Shown: positions 49,201 through 57,622 of the stretch, one piece after another | Position numbering within the stretch: the first letter of the stretch is position 1 | How the letters are laid out: each line of letters starts with the position of its first letter | Origin: Membranipora membranacea | Taxonomy: Eukaryota; Bryozoa; Gymnolaemata; Cheilostomatida; Membraniporidae | Assembly: GCA_914767715.1 (NCBI GenBank) | Contig: OU612068.1 | Location: 19,344,001-19,408,000, forward strand | Direction of reading: 5' to 3' | Length of the DNA stretch: 64,000 nt | Translations under genes and position numbers: made by a program | The notes under the pieces: generated by a model | Told to the model about the DNA's origin: nothing | What the model saw: only the letters and a program-made list of their open reading frames with translations | Database searches by the model: none

Positions 49201-52200
49201 TGCATTAGGTGGATCTGTTAAAAACATTGTTATCAGGAGGGCAGGATCGATGACCTTTAATAAGAAATGGATGGCATGGGTGAGCCTCATTTGATGGAAC
49301 TCTAGTCACAAAATGGGAACAAAACTTGTCAAAAGAGTGCATAGATTGTAATGTTTGAAGCTAAAATTCTTGATTGGTATGCTCAAAAGGTATTGTGGGT
49401 GTACATAACCTTGTCAAGCGGTTACTTTTTTTGTTTTATTTCCAAAACTAAACTATATGTCCATAAAGTGCAAATTGATACCTTGATTATATTGACAATC
49501 TTTCAGGTATGTAAGATAAAGAAAAGTCAGTGAACCCCTGAATGTGAAATATAATAATTTAATATTTGACTAGGTTGAAATTAGGTAATATAAATCTTTT
49601 CGGTAACCTCTATTCTTCATGTGTGAATGATTAGCTCCTGTAGACATCTAGCTTCATCATTTTTTAGCCAACATAATGGGTTTGTGTTTTTTTGGAGTTA
49701 CTTCCCAGGGTCATTTACAGATGAGACAGTAATTTTGAAAAGTTTTACATCAGGCGTCAAGGGTGCAGATGACATATTTTGTTGTAAAAACAAATCACTC
49801 AATTTTGTTCACAATAATTGTTTGTATGCTTGCAATGGCATTTTTTTTTTTTTTTTATACTTTATTCTGTCTCTGCCGTTATGGTAGTCTAAGTGCTCAG
49901 ACTCCAAGGCGCAGGGAGTTACTTGCGCAAGTAACTCCCTGCGCCTTGGAGTCTGAGCACTTAGACTACCGTTACGGTCTAAAATTGCTATGTACCAGTA
50001 AGGACAACATATAAAGCAGAAATTTTACTTCACTGGAAAGAATTTTTTACTATCCATATCATAATTTGTGGTAACCCTCACTACTCACTACCAAAAAGCA
50101 ACATTAACAATGCACTAAGCTGCTGATGCTTGATGATTTCTAGTTTTCCCAGACTTCGAGCCCCCATGATTTCAAGCCCCCCAGACTTCGCTCCCGCCCG
50201 ACGGCCCCCTGGCGACGATTTCCACCTAGACCAGATTGCGATTTACGATCGGGAGTTACGTGTGACAGTTACAACTTGGCGTTGCAATTATCAGTTGCCT
50301 GGGGCATTTGCCCCAGGGTGTAGTTCAGTAATAAAATCATCAAACTGCCGAAAAACTGCATTCAGTATTATAAAGTAATCACATATGAACTCTGCCAGTA
50401 TTTAATTGTCGTGATCTTTCTCGATCCGACAGCTTGTTACCTAGACCAGGTTGATTTATCCAGAAGTTAGAGTGATTGAGATGAATCAAAATTTGGCAAT
50501 AATTACAGAGTCGGACCACCTCAAGCCTCCAGAAAATTATAATGATAATGTAATCATAGACTCAATATACTTAGTACAGTAAGTCCAAGGAGTAACAGGT
50601 GCTGTTGCTCCTTGGTTAACAAGCTGTTAATTGATTTGCCTACCTCTATTTGCCCCGAGCCATAGTATCCAGTCATTCCCCGAGCCTGGAGCTCCTGACA
50701 CGAGCTGAACAGGGTATATGTCATCCACTTGTGCTAAAACCAGAGTTATAAATATATGTTACAATGAGCGGAGTATGATTCATTAGACTAAACAGGGCTT
50801 GTTGATTCAAGATAATGGTTTGACCTTTCGTCGGGTAGAAGACTTTTTCTTATTTGATCTATAGAGCAGTATGGCAGCAAAACTGGCAGAAAAGCAAACA
50901 AATAATTACTCTTAACCTAATCCTACCAAATCAGATTTTTGTTTGTTCTCTATGAATAATCTAGGCCTATGCCCAAGCACTGGCACAAACAGAAAGATAA
51001 AAGAAATCTTAGAAGGGTACAGTTTTTGTAACAAGAAAGGTTAGACATTTTGCCAGCCTTGACTCAGCTTAATTACTTTATATTTACTTAAAACTTAGCT
51101 AGTGCAAATATATTTGATTGATTGATTTATTTATTTGCTATCACAAACATTAAATGTTGCGGGGGGGGGGGGGGGGGGGAAAGGATGCATATACTTTGTC
51201 ATAAAAAGAGCTTGCTACTAGTGTATGGAGCTTTGGACTTTTAAAAGAGAATCTCACTAAATGTGATGCACCTTTGCCTCAGAAAGCAGACTTTGCCCCA
51301 TGAGCTGCGATATTTAACATGTCTAAGACGGCCAGAAGGGCAACGTTCAAGAAAATTGCGTTTAAAGTGATCTTCATCAGAAAAACAGCACATGATAATG
51401 GATTTAGTTCTCTATTTAACAGTAATATCGAGGTCGCCTACGCCAAGCCCTAAATTCTTGGCATCGTTGAAAACTTTTCTTAATAATTAATTTCTTGTCC
51501 TTAGCGTATATGCTAGGGTGCAAGACAGGCAGGGCAGACAATACATTTGGAGTGAAACTACAAGACTTTTGAACAGCATGGAAGCTAATGGCTTTGAACT
51601 CATATACAAAAACAATTTTACAACATACATCCTTTGACTTGTTTTGCCAGTTATATTATACGCATAATCTTCGAATCTCAGTTTGTTGTAATGTCTACAC
51701 CAAGGTATTTTACCTTTTTACAAAACGATAGATCGGTGTCATCTAGAATCAGTTTAGGAGTATCAAGCAAAAAGCATATCCATGGTCTTAGAAGCAAATC
51801 TAAATCATTACATAAGTCTAAATCAATCTAATCCAGCTAAGCTAGACTCTAGCTGATTTGTACTCCTCTAAAATCTGTGAGCTTGCTTTTCAGGATCAGG
51901 ACTGAGGTAGAGGTTTCTTATTTGAACACTTGACTAGATGCTTGCTGAAAAACCTCAAATATATCAATATTAGCATTTGGATTCTAATAAAATCAGAATT
52001 ATGCTTTTAAGAAGGCGAGATTTATGTGAAAAAGCCTTACGCCTTACCTTCAGTAACGAACACTTTGTCACACATTTCTCTGCTGGTGTTAAAATTGAGA
52101 CATAAATCCACAAAGGTTTTTCCCACTCCATTATCAGCTTCTTTGTTTCCAGGTTGAGTTGTCTGCGATACAAAGGTATTATCCTTCTTTTTGATTACAA

Positions 52201-52648
52201 TTGTGTCAGCGGCTTCCAAAAATCTTGAAAAGGATATGTAACAAATGGGTCAAATGATTTGAAAAGGTGGTAAAATGTAAGATCATGGAAAAATAGGGAG
52301 GTAATTTCAGATTTAGATTGGGTTTCTGGTACGGGAGTGGCAGATTTATGGAAAAATATTAGACATTGTGCTTGGTTTTCTACTTCTCAGATTTAAAAAG
52401 TTAAAGAAGGAAGCTGCCAAGAGTTTATATTTTACAGTAAAACTAGGATTTTAACTTCTCCACCAAAATGGCATTTCATGTTTGGATTATAATTTGAGAT
52501 TTAACATTCTTGACATTGTTCATCACCGTTCGAGTTAAAAATTATTAAATACTTACTGCCGCCGATGTTCTACAATCACCAATCCAACTGCCACCAAACA
52601 CAGGGTTAAAATCAAATATAGTGGATTTCTTCTCAGACAGCGCAACAT
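43229..52648 (-). CDS. Type II membrane sulfotransferase, WSCD-like, complete
   Basis: Six exons join in phase: 52648-52557 (ATG), 52223-52048, 50733-50644, 48890-48662, 46253-46156 and 43545-43229 (TGA), giving 333 residues. A short basic N-terminus precedes one helix (LYLILTLCLVAVGLVIV, about 10-27), the topology of Golgi sulfotransferases. The PAPS 5'-phosphosulfate loop is APGSGNDW at 104-111. VFIKTHEPW and the 3'-phosphate segment ALILRHPFDSAFSDFKR follow. The last exon has HIIIYKDFVSDVQMNLNRLL and YFGFPFD, typical of the family's closing helices. Transfers sulfate from PAPS to a glycan or other acceptor in the secretory pathway; the acceptor is unknown. The fifth exon (98 bases) was placed by splice sites and phase and is the least certain. 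No WSC domains are present. Confidence 0.88.
43600..43695. mobile_element. 96 bp MITE with 12 bp inverted ends ACAGGCCCTCTG
   Basis: ACAGGCCCTCTG (43600-43611) and CAGAGGGCCTGT (43684-43695) are exact complements enclosing 72 bases. No clear flanking duplication. Confidence 0.6.
43899..43924. mobile_element. Micro-palindrome insertion, CAATGAACT end, exact 7 bp duplication ATCACAT
   Basis: A 26 bp insert from CAATGAACTATC to TTTTTGATTG is flanked by ATCACAT (43892-43898, 43925-43931). Its arms are poorly palindromic, so the ends CAAT...ATTG and the duplication carry the case. Confidence 0.65.
44029..44052. mobile_element. Micro-palindrome insertion, CAGAGACTATA family
   Basis: A 24 bp insert with arms CAGAGACTATA and TATAGTCCCTG is flanked by GTTTAAT (44022-44028) and GTCTAAT (44053-44059), six of seven matching. 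Confidence 0.65.
44463..45867. mobile_element. 1.4 kb foldback transposon with ~380 bp arms studded with AACGTCGCAA repeats
   Basis: The left arm starts TGTTGAACCCACAAACGTCG and the right end is its complement. Pairing continues through TAGCGTTCCACTAAC, AATTTGCATCA/TGATGCAAATT and AATCATTTTTTTCAC to about 44840 / 45440. Each outer 150 bp holds many AACGTCGCAA-type direct repeats, as expected for transposase-binding subterminal repeats. The ~600 bp centre has no open frame, so it is non-autonomous. It lies in an intron of the sulfotransferase gene. Possible flanking ACCCC on both sides. Confidence 0.85.
46340..46660. repeat. ~155 bp tandem duplication, two diverged copies
   Basis: GTTTAGTAACAAACAGAAG at about 46350 recurs as GTTTAGTAAGAAACAGAAG at about 46499. 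Both copies carry GGGCTG, CCCTAAATC, ATACATCCTAG and GGACCTCCT blocks in order. Confidence 0.8.
46771..47043 (+). other. Unassigned open frame in a sulfotransferase intron
   Basis: The plus strand reads GLTADWDNFPVQFLVMLLTG then VELQEVRLKRLKILQKKTGG and ends YCVR before a stop. It is protein-like in composition but has no family signature or splice support. A mobile-element remnant is as likely as an exon. Confidence 0.2.
48298..48408. mobile_element. 111 bp hairpin MITE, TAGATCAAGTTTG family, exact 9 bp duplication
   Basis: Arms from TAGATCAAGTTTGCTCC through GGAATTGCCCCCCCTCTAC pair almost fully with the right half. It is flanked by AATTCCCTC at 48289-48297 and 48409-48417, identical. The 9 bp duplication and long arms point to Mutator-like mobilisation. 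Confidence 0.88.
49018..49112. repeat. AT-only minisatellite (ATATT)n
   Basis: Repeated TATTA/ATATT units with occasional G interruptions over about 95 bases. Confidence 0.85.
49885..49968. mobile_element. 84 bp perfect palindrome MITE, TAGTCTAAGTGCTC family, 9 bp duplication
   Basis: The two 42-base halves are exact complements (starting TAGTCTAAGTGCTCAGACTC, centre CTTGC|GCAAG). Flanks are CCGTTATGG (49876-49884) and CCGTTACGG (49969-49977), eight of nine matching. Confidence 0.9.
51161..51180 (+). repeat. Poly-G tract (about 20)
   Basis: An uninterrupted G run in a sulfotransferase intron. Similar G or C runs occur at 24958, 41529 and 47521. Confidence 0.85.
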
Positions 52649-52753
52649 GTCTGCAATAAAGTTTCTCAATTAGCCCCGCAACTATGCCCTGCCAGCTTAT
52701 TGTAGGAAATCTGTACTTACACACGTAGCCGACCAGCTTATTCTGGTTCTTTT

Positions 52754-52853
52754 ACACTCATATATGATTCCTCATAGTTTATTAGAAGCTTAAAAATTAA
52801 TGAATATAATTTAGAACTCATATATGAGTGTAAAAAGAACCAATTTAGTGAAA
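52754..52853. mobile_element. ~100 bp MITE with inverted ends GGTTCTTTTTACACTCATATATGA
   Basis: Left GGTTCTTTTACACTCATATA and right TATATGAGTGTAAAAAGAACC are inverted with one length difference, separated by about 55 AT-rich bases. It sits just upstream of the sulfotransferase start codon. Confidence 0.7.
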
Positions 52854-52859
52854 TGTGGG

Positions 52860-54900
52860 CATGTCAATAGTCATGCAGCCATTTCAGCCTACTCAGATTT
52901 TGTGAATTTTGTAGAATGAATTTTTTTCTCTGGTCCATAAAGTCAGCTCTGTTTGTGTTATAAACTTCAAACCTGAGGCAAATGAAAGAGGAAGGAGGGC
53001 TGAGTTAGTGTGAGAGATTTCAAGGTAGGTTGTAACAAATATTTTTTTTGTGTCTTACCCTGTTTGGTGTTTTTTGGGTGGTTGATAGTGGACATTGGCA
53101 AAGTAAAGACATGTAAGTCCCAGGGGCCCATGGTGACAAGGCTACCAATCTCTTATTATCAAATTTTTCTATTGTGCAAAAAATGGGCTGAAAGCATTTT
53201 TATACGGGTCATTGGTCAGAAGTCCAGTGCTCATTGGCCAAAGTGACAATAGTTTATGCCAATACCTCAGATTGAGTCTCTGTTAATCCTGTGATAATGT
53301 GATAGGAGTCAGCATGTGAAAGGCTCGAAATGATGAATTGCTGTGGAAATTCAAAGTGTTTAATGCATATATATATATTTATTAACAAGTCTACAGTTTT
53401 GTATCTCTTTTATTGTCAGAAACTAATTTATCAATTTACAAAGCTCCTTGTGTTTTTATGTAGCAGAATATTTTATGGCACAGCTCTTTTTTAGTTTTGC
53501 AGTTGGCCTACTTGTGTAAGACTTTGATTTTTGGGACCACAATATTTAAATAAAAGCATTCACATTTAAAATGTCTGTTAACCATAAATATATCAATTTT
53601 TCAACCTTTCAATTGACAAAGAAGTTAAATAAAGTGGCATAAAAGTTTATTGCTACTACTTTTCGGCAGCTAACCAAGATTGTCATACCTCATACACCCT
53701 AGCAGGCACAACATCAATACATCAGGCCAAAACCAACAGAAACCCATAAACCCCTCCAAAAAGCCAAAAAAAACATCATAATTATATAAAAATGTCACAA
53801 TGGCAATCGCATTTAAAAATCATGTGTAAAATATACAGGTGTATTGTCTGCATAAAACTCACAATCTAAATAACTGTCACTGCCATTTAATGGAAATACG
53901 TAAACTGGTCCAATTTGATATCAGCTAGCCTTGTCACGCTAGGCTAGGTATCAGCTACGAGAATTCTATTGATTGAGTGCAAATTAACTCCAGGAGTTGA
54001 GATAAAAATTGCAATAATTTCATGGGTCGGTAGTGGGTCATGGTCAGTTCAAATAAAATTCCTCCATTATTAGTTAATCCATAGCCCTTTATTATTAGAC
54101 AAATAAAATCGATATTGGGTGCTTTGCTTGGTACTAAAAGGTCACAAAGAGCAATAAATAATACTAGAACATGAGCTTATCTTAAAATCTCACTGTAAAC
54201 ACAATAATTAGGCCCTGACCTTGAGCACAGCCATTCCATTCATTGTCCATAAAAAAGCTATATTGTGTGAAGGACGAAAAACGCACACTCCCGTAACTTT
54301 AATATTAATTAGGAGTGTAAGGTCCCGTCCTGCGCACTTCTTGTGTTTGTCATATAAATTTATAATTCAAATATTAATACTATAATTATAGCTTTGATTG
54401 GTTTGACACAAGGTAAATTTTGGTTCTATTTTGTGTAATGGTGTATGTGTAATGGTGTTACTATATAATGTGTAATGGTTAGCACTCTTAACTTTATGGA
54501 CCTCTGAAATCCACCTAAGCAATCATTAACTTGATTATGTGTGATTCCGCAAAGTTCGGCCTAAACATGTGGTTGAGTCGCGAACAAGTGGTTGCCCGTA
54601 CTCTAAAAGTAAAATGACCGTCTAAAGTTCAATATTGAAATATAATTTATAGGTAATAAGGATAAATATGACTGCAGTTATTAAATATTGGATTTTATCA
54701 AAAGGTAGCGCGACTAGTAATAAAATAACCGGTATACTCTGACTAAATGCTCGCCAGGACGACTCAATGTATGAGGTGACAACTTCACCTTCAATAAGAC
54801 ACAAGATTCACTTGATCCTCTGCAGGAAATTACAAATGGCAGACTAGCCAATAACGATGGAGCTTCAACAAAATTATAACCGATGATCAGTCGATATAAC
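52860..54900. other. First intron of the sulfotransferase gene, no other gene seen
   Basis: Contains a dispersed repeat at about 53076-53132 (GGTGGTTGATAGTGGACATT ... CCCAGGGGCCCATG) that recurs at 60516-60572. Confidence 0.4.
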
Positions 54901-54911
54901 CAAGGACTTAC

Positions 54912-54960
54912 CTTTGCCTTGAACTGGAGCTTTATAATAATTATTTTATCAAACAAATTT
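54912..54960 (-). other. Likely 5' non-coding exon of the sulfotransferase gene
   Basis: The first coding exon follows an acceptor (TTATTGCAG) two bases before ATG, so a leader exon exists upstream. A strong donor GCAAAG|GTAAGTCC at 54912 on the minus strand is the best candidate. The outer limit is uncertain. Confidence 0.4.
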
Positions 54961-54991
54961 CAACCTGAATATTGCCACGCAATATTAATAA

Positions 54992-55310
54992 GGCCACACC
55001 AAATTAATGTCTTGATCTAGATGACGAGCAAGAAGGAATTTTGGAGGAGGGAGGAGGTATATTATTTTTCATTTTATGCCAAAATACTAGAGGAGGCTGG
55101 AGGGAATTCCATTTTATTGTTTTATTTTTGGCAATTATGGAGAGGACGCTGGAGGGAAATTCATTTTAACACACATTTTGTGTTATTTTTACAATAATTT
55201 AGAGAATGATCAGCTGGAGGCTGGAGGTAATTTTAGTTTATTTCTATGATCCAGATAATATTTTAGAGGAGGGAGGTAAATCTAGATCAAGACATCAATT
55301 TGGTGTGGCC
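54992..55310. mobile_element. ~320 bp MITE with 33 bp inverted ends, possible PIF/Harbinger-type TAA duplication
   Basis: GGCCACACCAAATTAATGTC + TTGATCTAGA at the left is mirrored by TCTAGATCAAGACATCAATT + TGGTGTGGCC at the right. The flanks are TAA on both sides. The interior repeats GGAGG(C/G)TGGAGGGAA blocks alternating with T-rich runs. Confidence 0.75.
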
Positions 55311-55813
55311 TAAGAGTTTTCACAATTGTGATAAACTTACCTCGTCAATTTTTCTGACGGAAAGATGCTCGCTCCCTTCGGCCGGAATTCAATATGTATG
55401 TTTCTGAGTAATTCAGTAATTTCACCAAGTTCTTAATGTGGAGTAGACATTTATTTAATTATAATTATTCCATAAGAATTAATCCAAGTAAATTGCACAT
55501 AACACAACCTTGTCAAGGCTGTACCAAAATGAGCTTTATCTTTATTGAAAGTATAAGTTTAAAAATCAATATTCTTATCAGATAAATCAATGTTAACTAA
55601 TCCTAAACTATTCCTAAGATGAGCTACTGCTTGCGTTTTTCTGCTACTCTTTATATAGTCACAGGAATGAGGAGAGGGAGCTGATTGGTCACAGCAGGGG
55701 TCGATCCTTAGTCATTTCAATCGGTCGCTTAAATGTCGACATTATTGCGACACTTTCTTTGTGCCTGCATACAAAGGTCTTGCTACCTTTCTAAAGGGCT
55801 CTCGAACATTCTT

Positions 55814-56502
55814 AAGCTGTAGCTCCACGTAACGATTTTTACATCGATTTGGGGTCACGAGTGGTTAATCGGTGGATCTGCACGAGTGATTACTCGTGTT
55901 AAGTGGACATCGAACTTATTGGTCTTTTGCCCCAGTGATCTAGACGATCCTCTATGCTGATTGGTTGTTGATTGCTTGCTTAAATAATTACGGTTAAACA
56001 CGTCATCTATCAAATCGTGACAGGCTATCAAAAATGGAGGAGTTGATAATATCTCTAGTTAAATCACATCCTCCTATTTATGATAAAAAAGACCATAACT
56101 ACAAAGATAGGAGTGGTGCTGTAGTGAAAATATGGAAGGTAATAGCTGTATCACTTGGAAATGGAAGCTGTCCTGACATGACATCCATAGTATAGCATAG
56201 GAAAATCAATTTTACAGAAGAATGAAATTTTATTTGGTGAAGATTCTAAGTGACAAAGACCCGGATTTAATATGACATCTATATCCGGTCATTTGTTAAC
56301 ACGCCCATTAAATATCATTGGTCAATCGATTGAACTGAGGGAGTTAATTGGTCAATCTAGGCACCTGATTTATTACCCCACTATGACTCACTAAACCATC
56401 GAGTACTAACTCATAGGCCTGTGTAGCAGTGTGAGATCGGCCTAGCATGTCTAGACATGCCATCGGCCTGTGATTACATTGTTACGTGGAGCTACAGCTT
56501 TA
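55814..56502. mobile_element. ~690 bp element with inverted ends around AAGCTGTAGCTCCACGTAAC
   Basis: AAGCTGTAGCTCCACGTAAC near 55814-55833 is mirrored by GTTACGTGGAGCTACAGCTT near 56483-56502. The flanking words GGGCTCTCGAACATTCTTA (left) and AGAGTTCTCGAATGTTCTTA (right) are similar direct repeats, so a duplicated target or a longer repeat is possible. No open frame inside. Confidence 0.55.
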
Positions 56503-56704
56503 TAGAGTTCTCGAATGTTCTTACTCTAGTTTAACTATTGTCCCTCATAAGATAGTAATCTTTTCATCATCCTGGCTGTTTTGATTTCTCAATAGCATCG
56601 GCATTGAATGATCTTACTCAGACGTTAGCTCTTAAACCATAGAGTTTTGGTCTCGCAAGAGATTGTATTGTCACTCTATCTTTATATAACTAAGAATCTA
56701 AAAT

Positions 56705-56735
56705 CAATGAACTAAACCTTAGGTTTAGTTCATTG
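56705..56735. mobile_element. Micro-palindrome insertion, CAATGAACT family, exact 7 bp duplication CTAAAAT
   Basis: A 31 bp perfect palindrome (arms CAATGAACTAAACC and GGTTTAGTTCATTG) is flanked by CTAAAAT (56698-56704, 56736-56742). Confidence 0.78.
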
Positions 56736-57030
56736 CTAAAATTATCAACGCTAAGAAAAGTAATATCGTACAGTAAATCATAAAACATTGTAGCAACTGG
56801 AATTTAAAATCATGAGAATCTAAAATATTATAGAAGTTAGAATCTAAAATATGAAAATCTATAATAATCTCAAGTAAATTAGAAATAACAGCTAAAAGTG
56901 GTAAAACATCATAATATGAAATTGCACATTAATGTAGGCCTATTAGTTATCAGGTATTTACAATTGGACCTGATATTGCCTGAATCAGTAACAGTCTGTA
57001 GCATCAAAGTTTGGTATTAGATAGTCTGAG

Positions 57031-57068
57031 CATGAACTCCTTCTCAGTTTCCAGCTCTCAGTTCATTG
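57031..57068. mobile_element. Micro-palindrome insertion, CATGAACT/AGTTCATTG, exact 7 bp duplication GTCTGAG
   Basis: A 38 bp insert from CATGAACTCC to CAGTTCATTG is flanked by GTCTGAG (57024-57030, 57069-57075). Confidence 0.7.
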
Positions 57069-57622
57069 GTCTGAGCCCCAGATTCTTGTCCCCTCGCCTG
57101 ATGGCCCTCCCCCCCTCCATCCCGGTAAAAGGTAGAGTGATAATCAGTCAGCCTATTTTTTACATTTTTGTTCTGCCTAAAGGTGTGAATTAAGTTTAAA
57201 GCTATATTTAGAGCTATATTCAATAAAAAAGATTGGTGGTATTTTACAGGCTACTCAAAGCAAAAAAAAGATGTACTGTGGTCAATGAAGTCAATTAATA
57301 ATTAATAATAGACAATGATTTGCACACTCATTTACAAATCAAAGACTATCCAAGGTTTTCCCCTCTCTTCACAAGGACAGAACTCAAAATTGATCTGTAT
57401 AATACATATAATATAATACATATACTATAATATAATATAATACATATAATAGGGATGAAATTGGATTTCTGAACCTACCCTCGAACTATTCACTACAAAT
57501 ACACAGCTAACATCAATTATTTGTAGCAAATTTATGCAAGCTTTTTTTCATAATCTGCGTGCTTGTGTTGAAGTATGAGGGTGGCAAATGTATGTAGAAA
57601 CTTTTTTTCTGTACGTAGGGTA

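Larger units (their letters stand above)
55312..57000. other. Intergenic between the sulfotransferase and LamG/PAN genes
   Basis: No supported exon. A relatively CpG-rich stretch with short inverted words (AGCTGTAGCTCCACGTAACG at about 55814 and CGTTACGTGGAGCTACAGCT at about 56481-56502) marks the ends of a ~690 bp inverted-repeat element. Confidence 0.45.

Noticed and set aside
50583-50609. CAAGGAGTAAC ... GCTCCTTG palindrome
   Set aside because: It fits the micro-palindrome family by arms, but the flanks (GTAAGTC and GTTAACA) do not form a convincing 7 bp duplication, so it is not counted.
57011-57193. Plus-strand open frame SMNSFSVSSSQF ... LMALPPSIP with a donor-like end
   Set aside because: Much of it is a 38 bp micro-palindrome insertion with its GTCTGAG duplications, which explains the sequence without coding.
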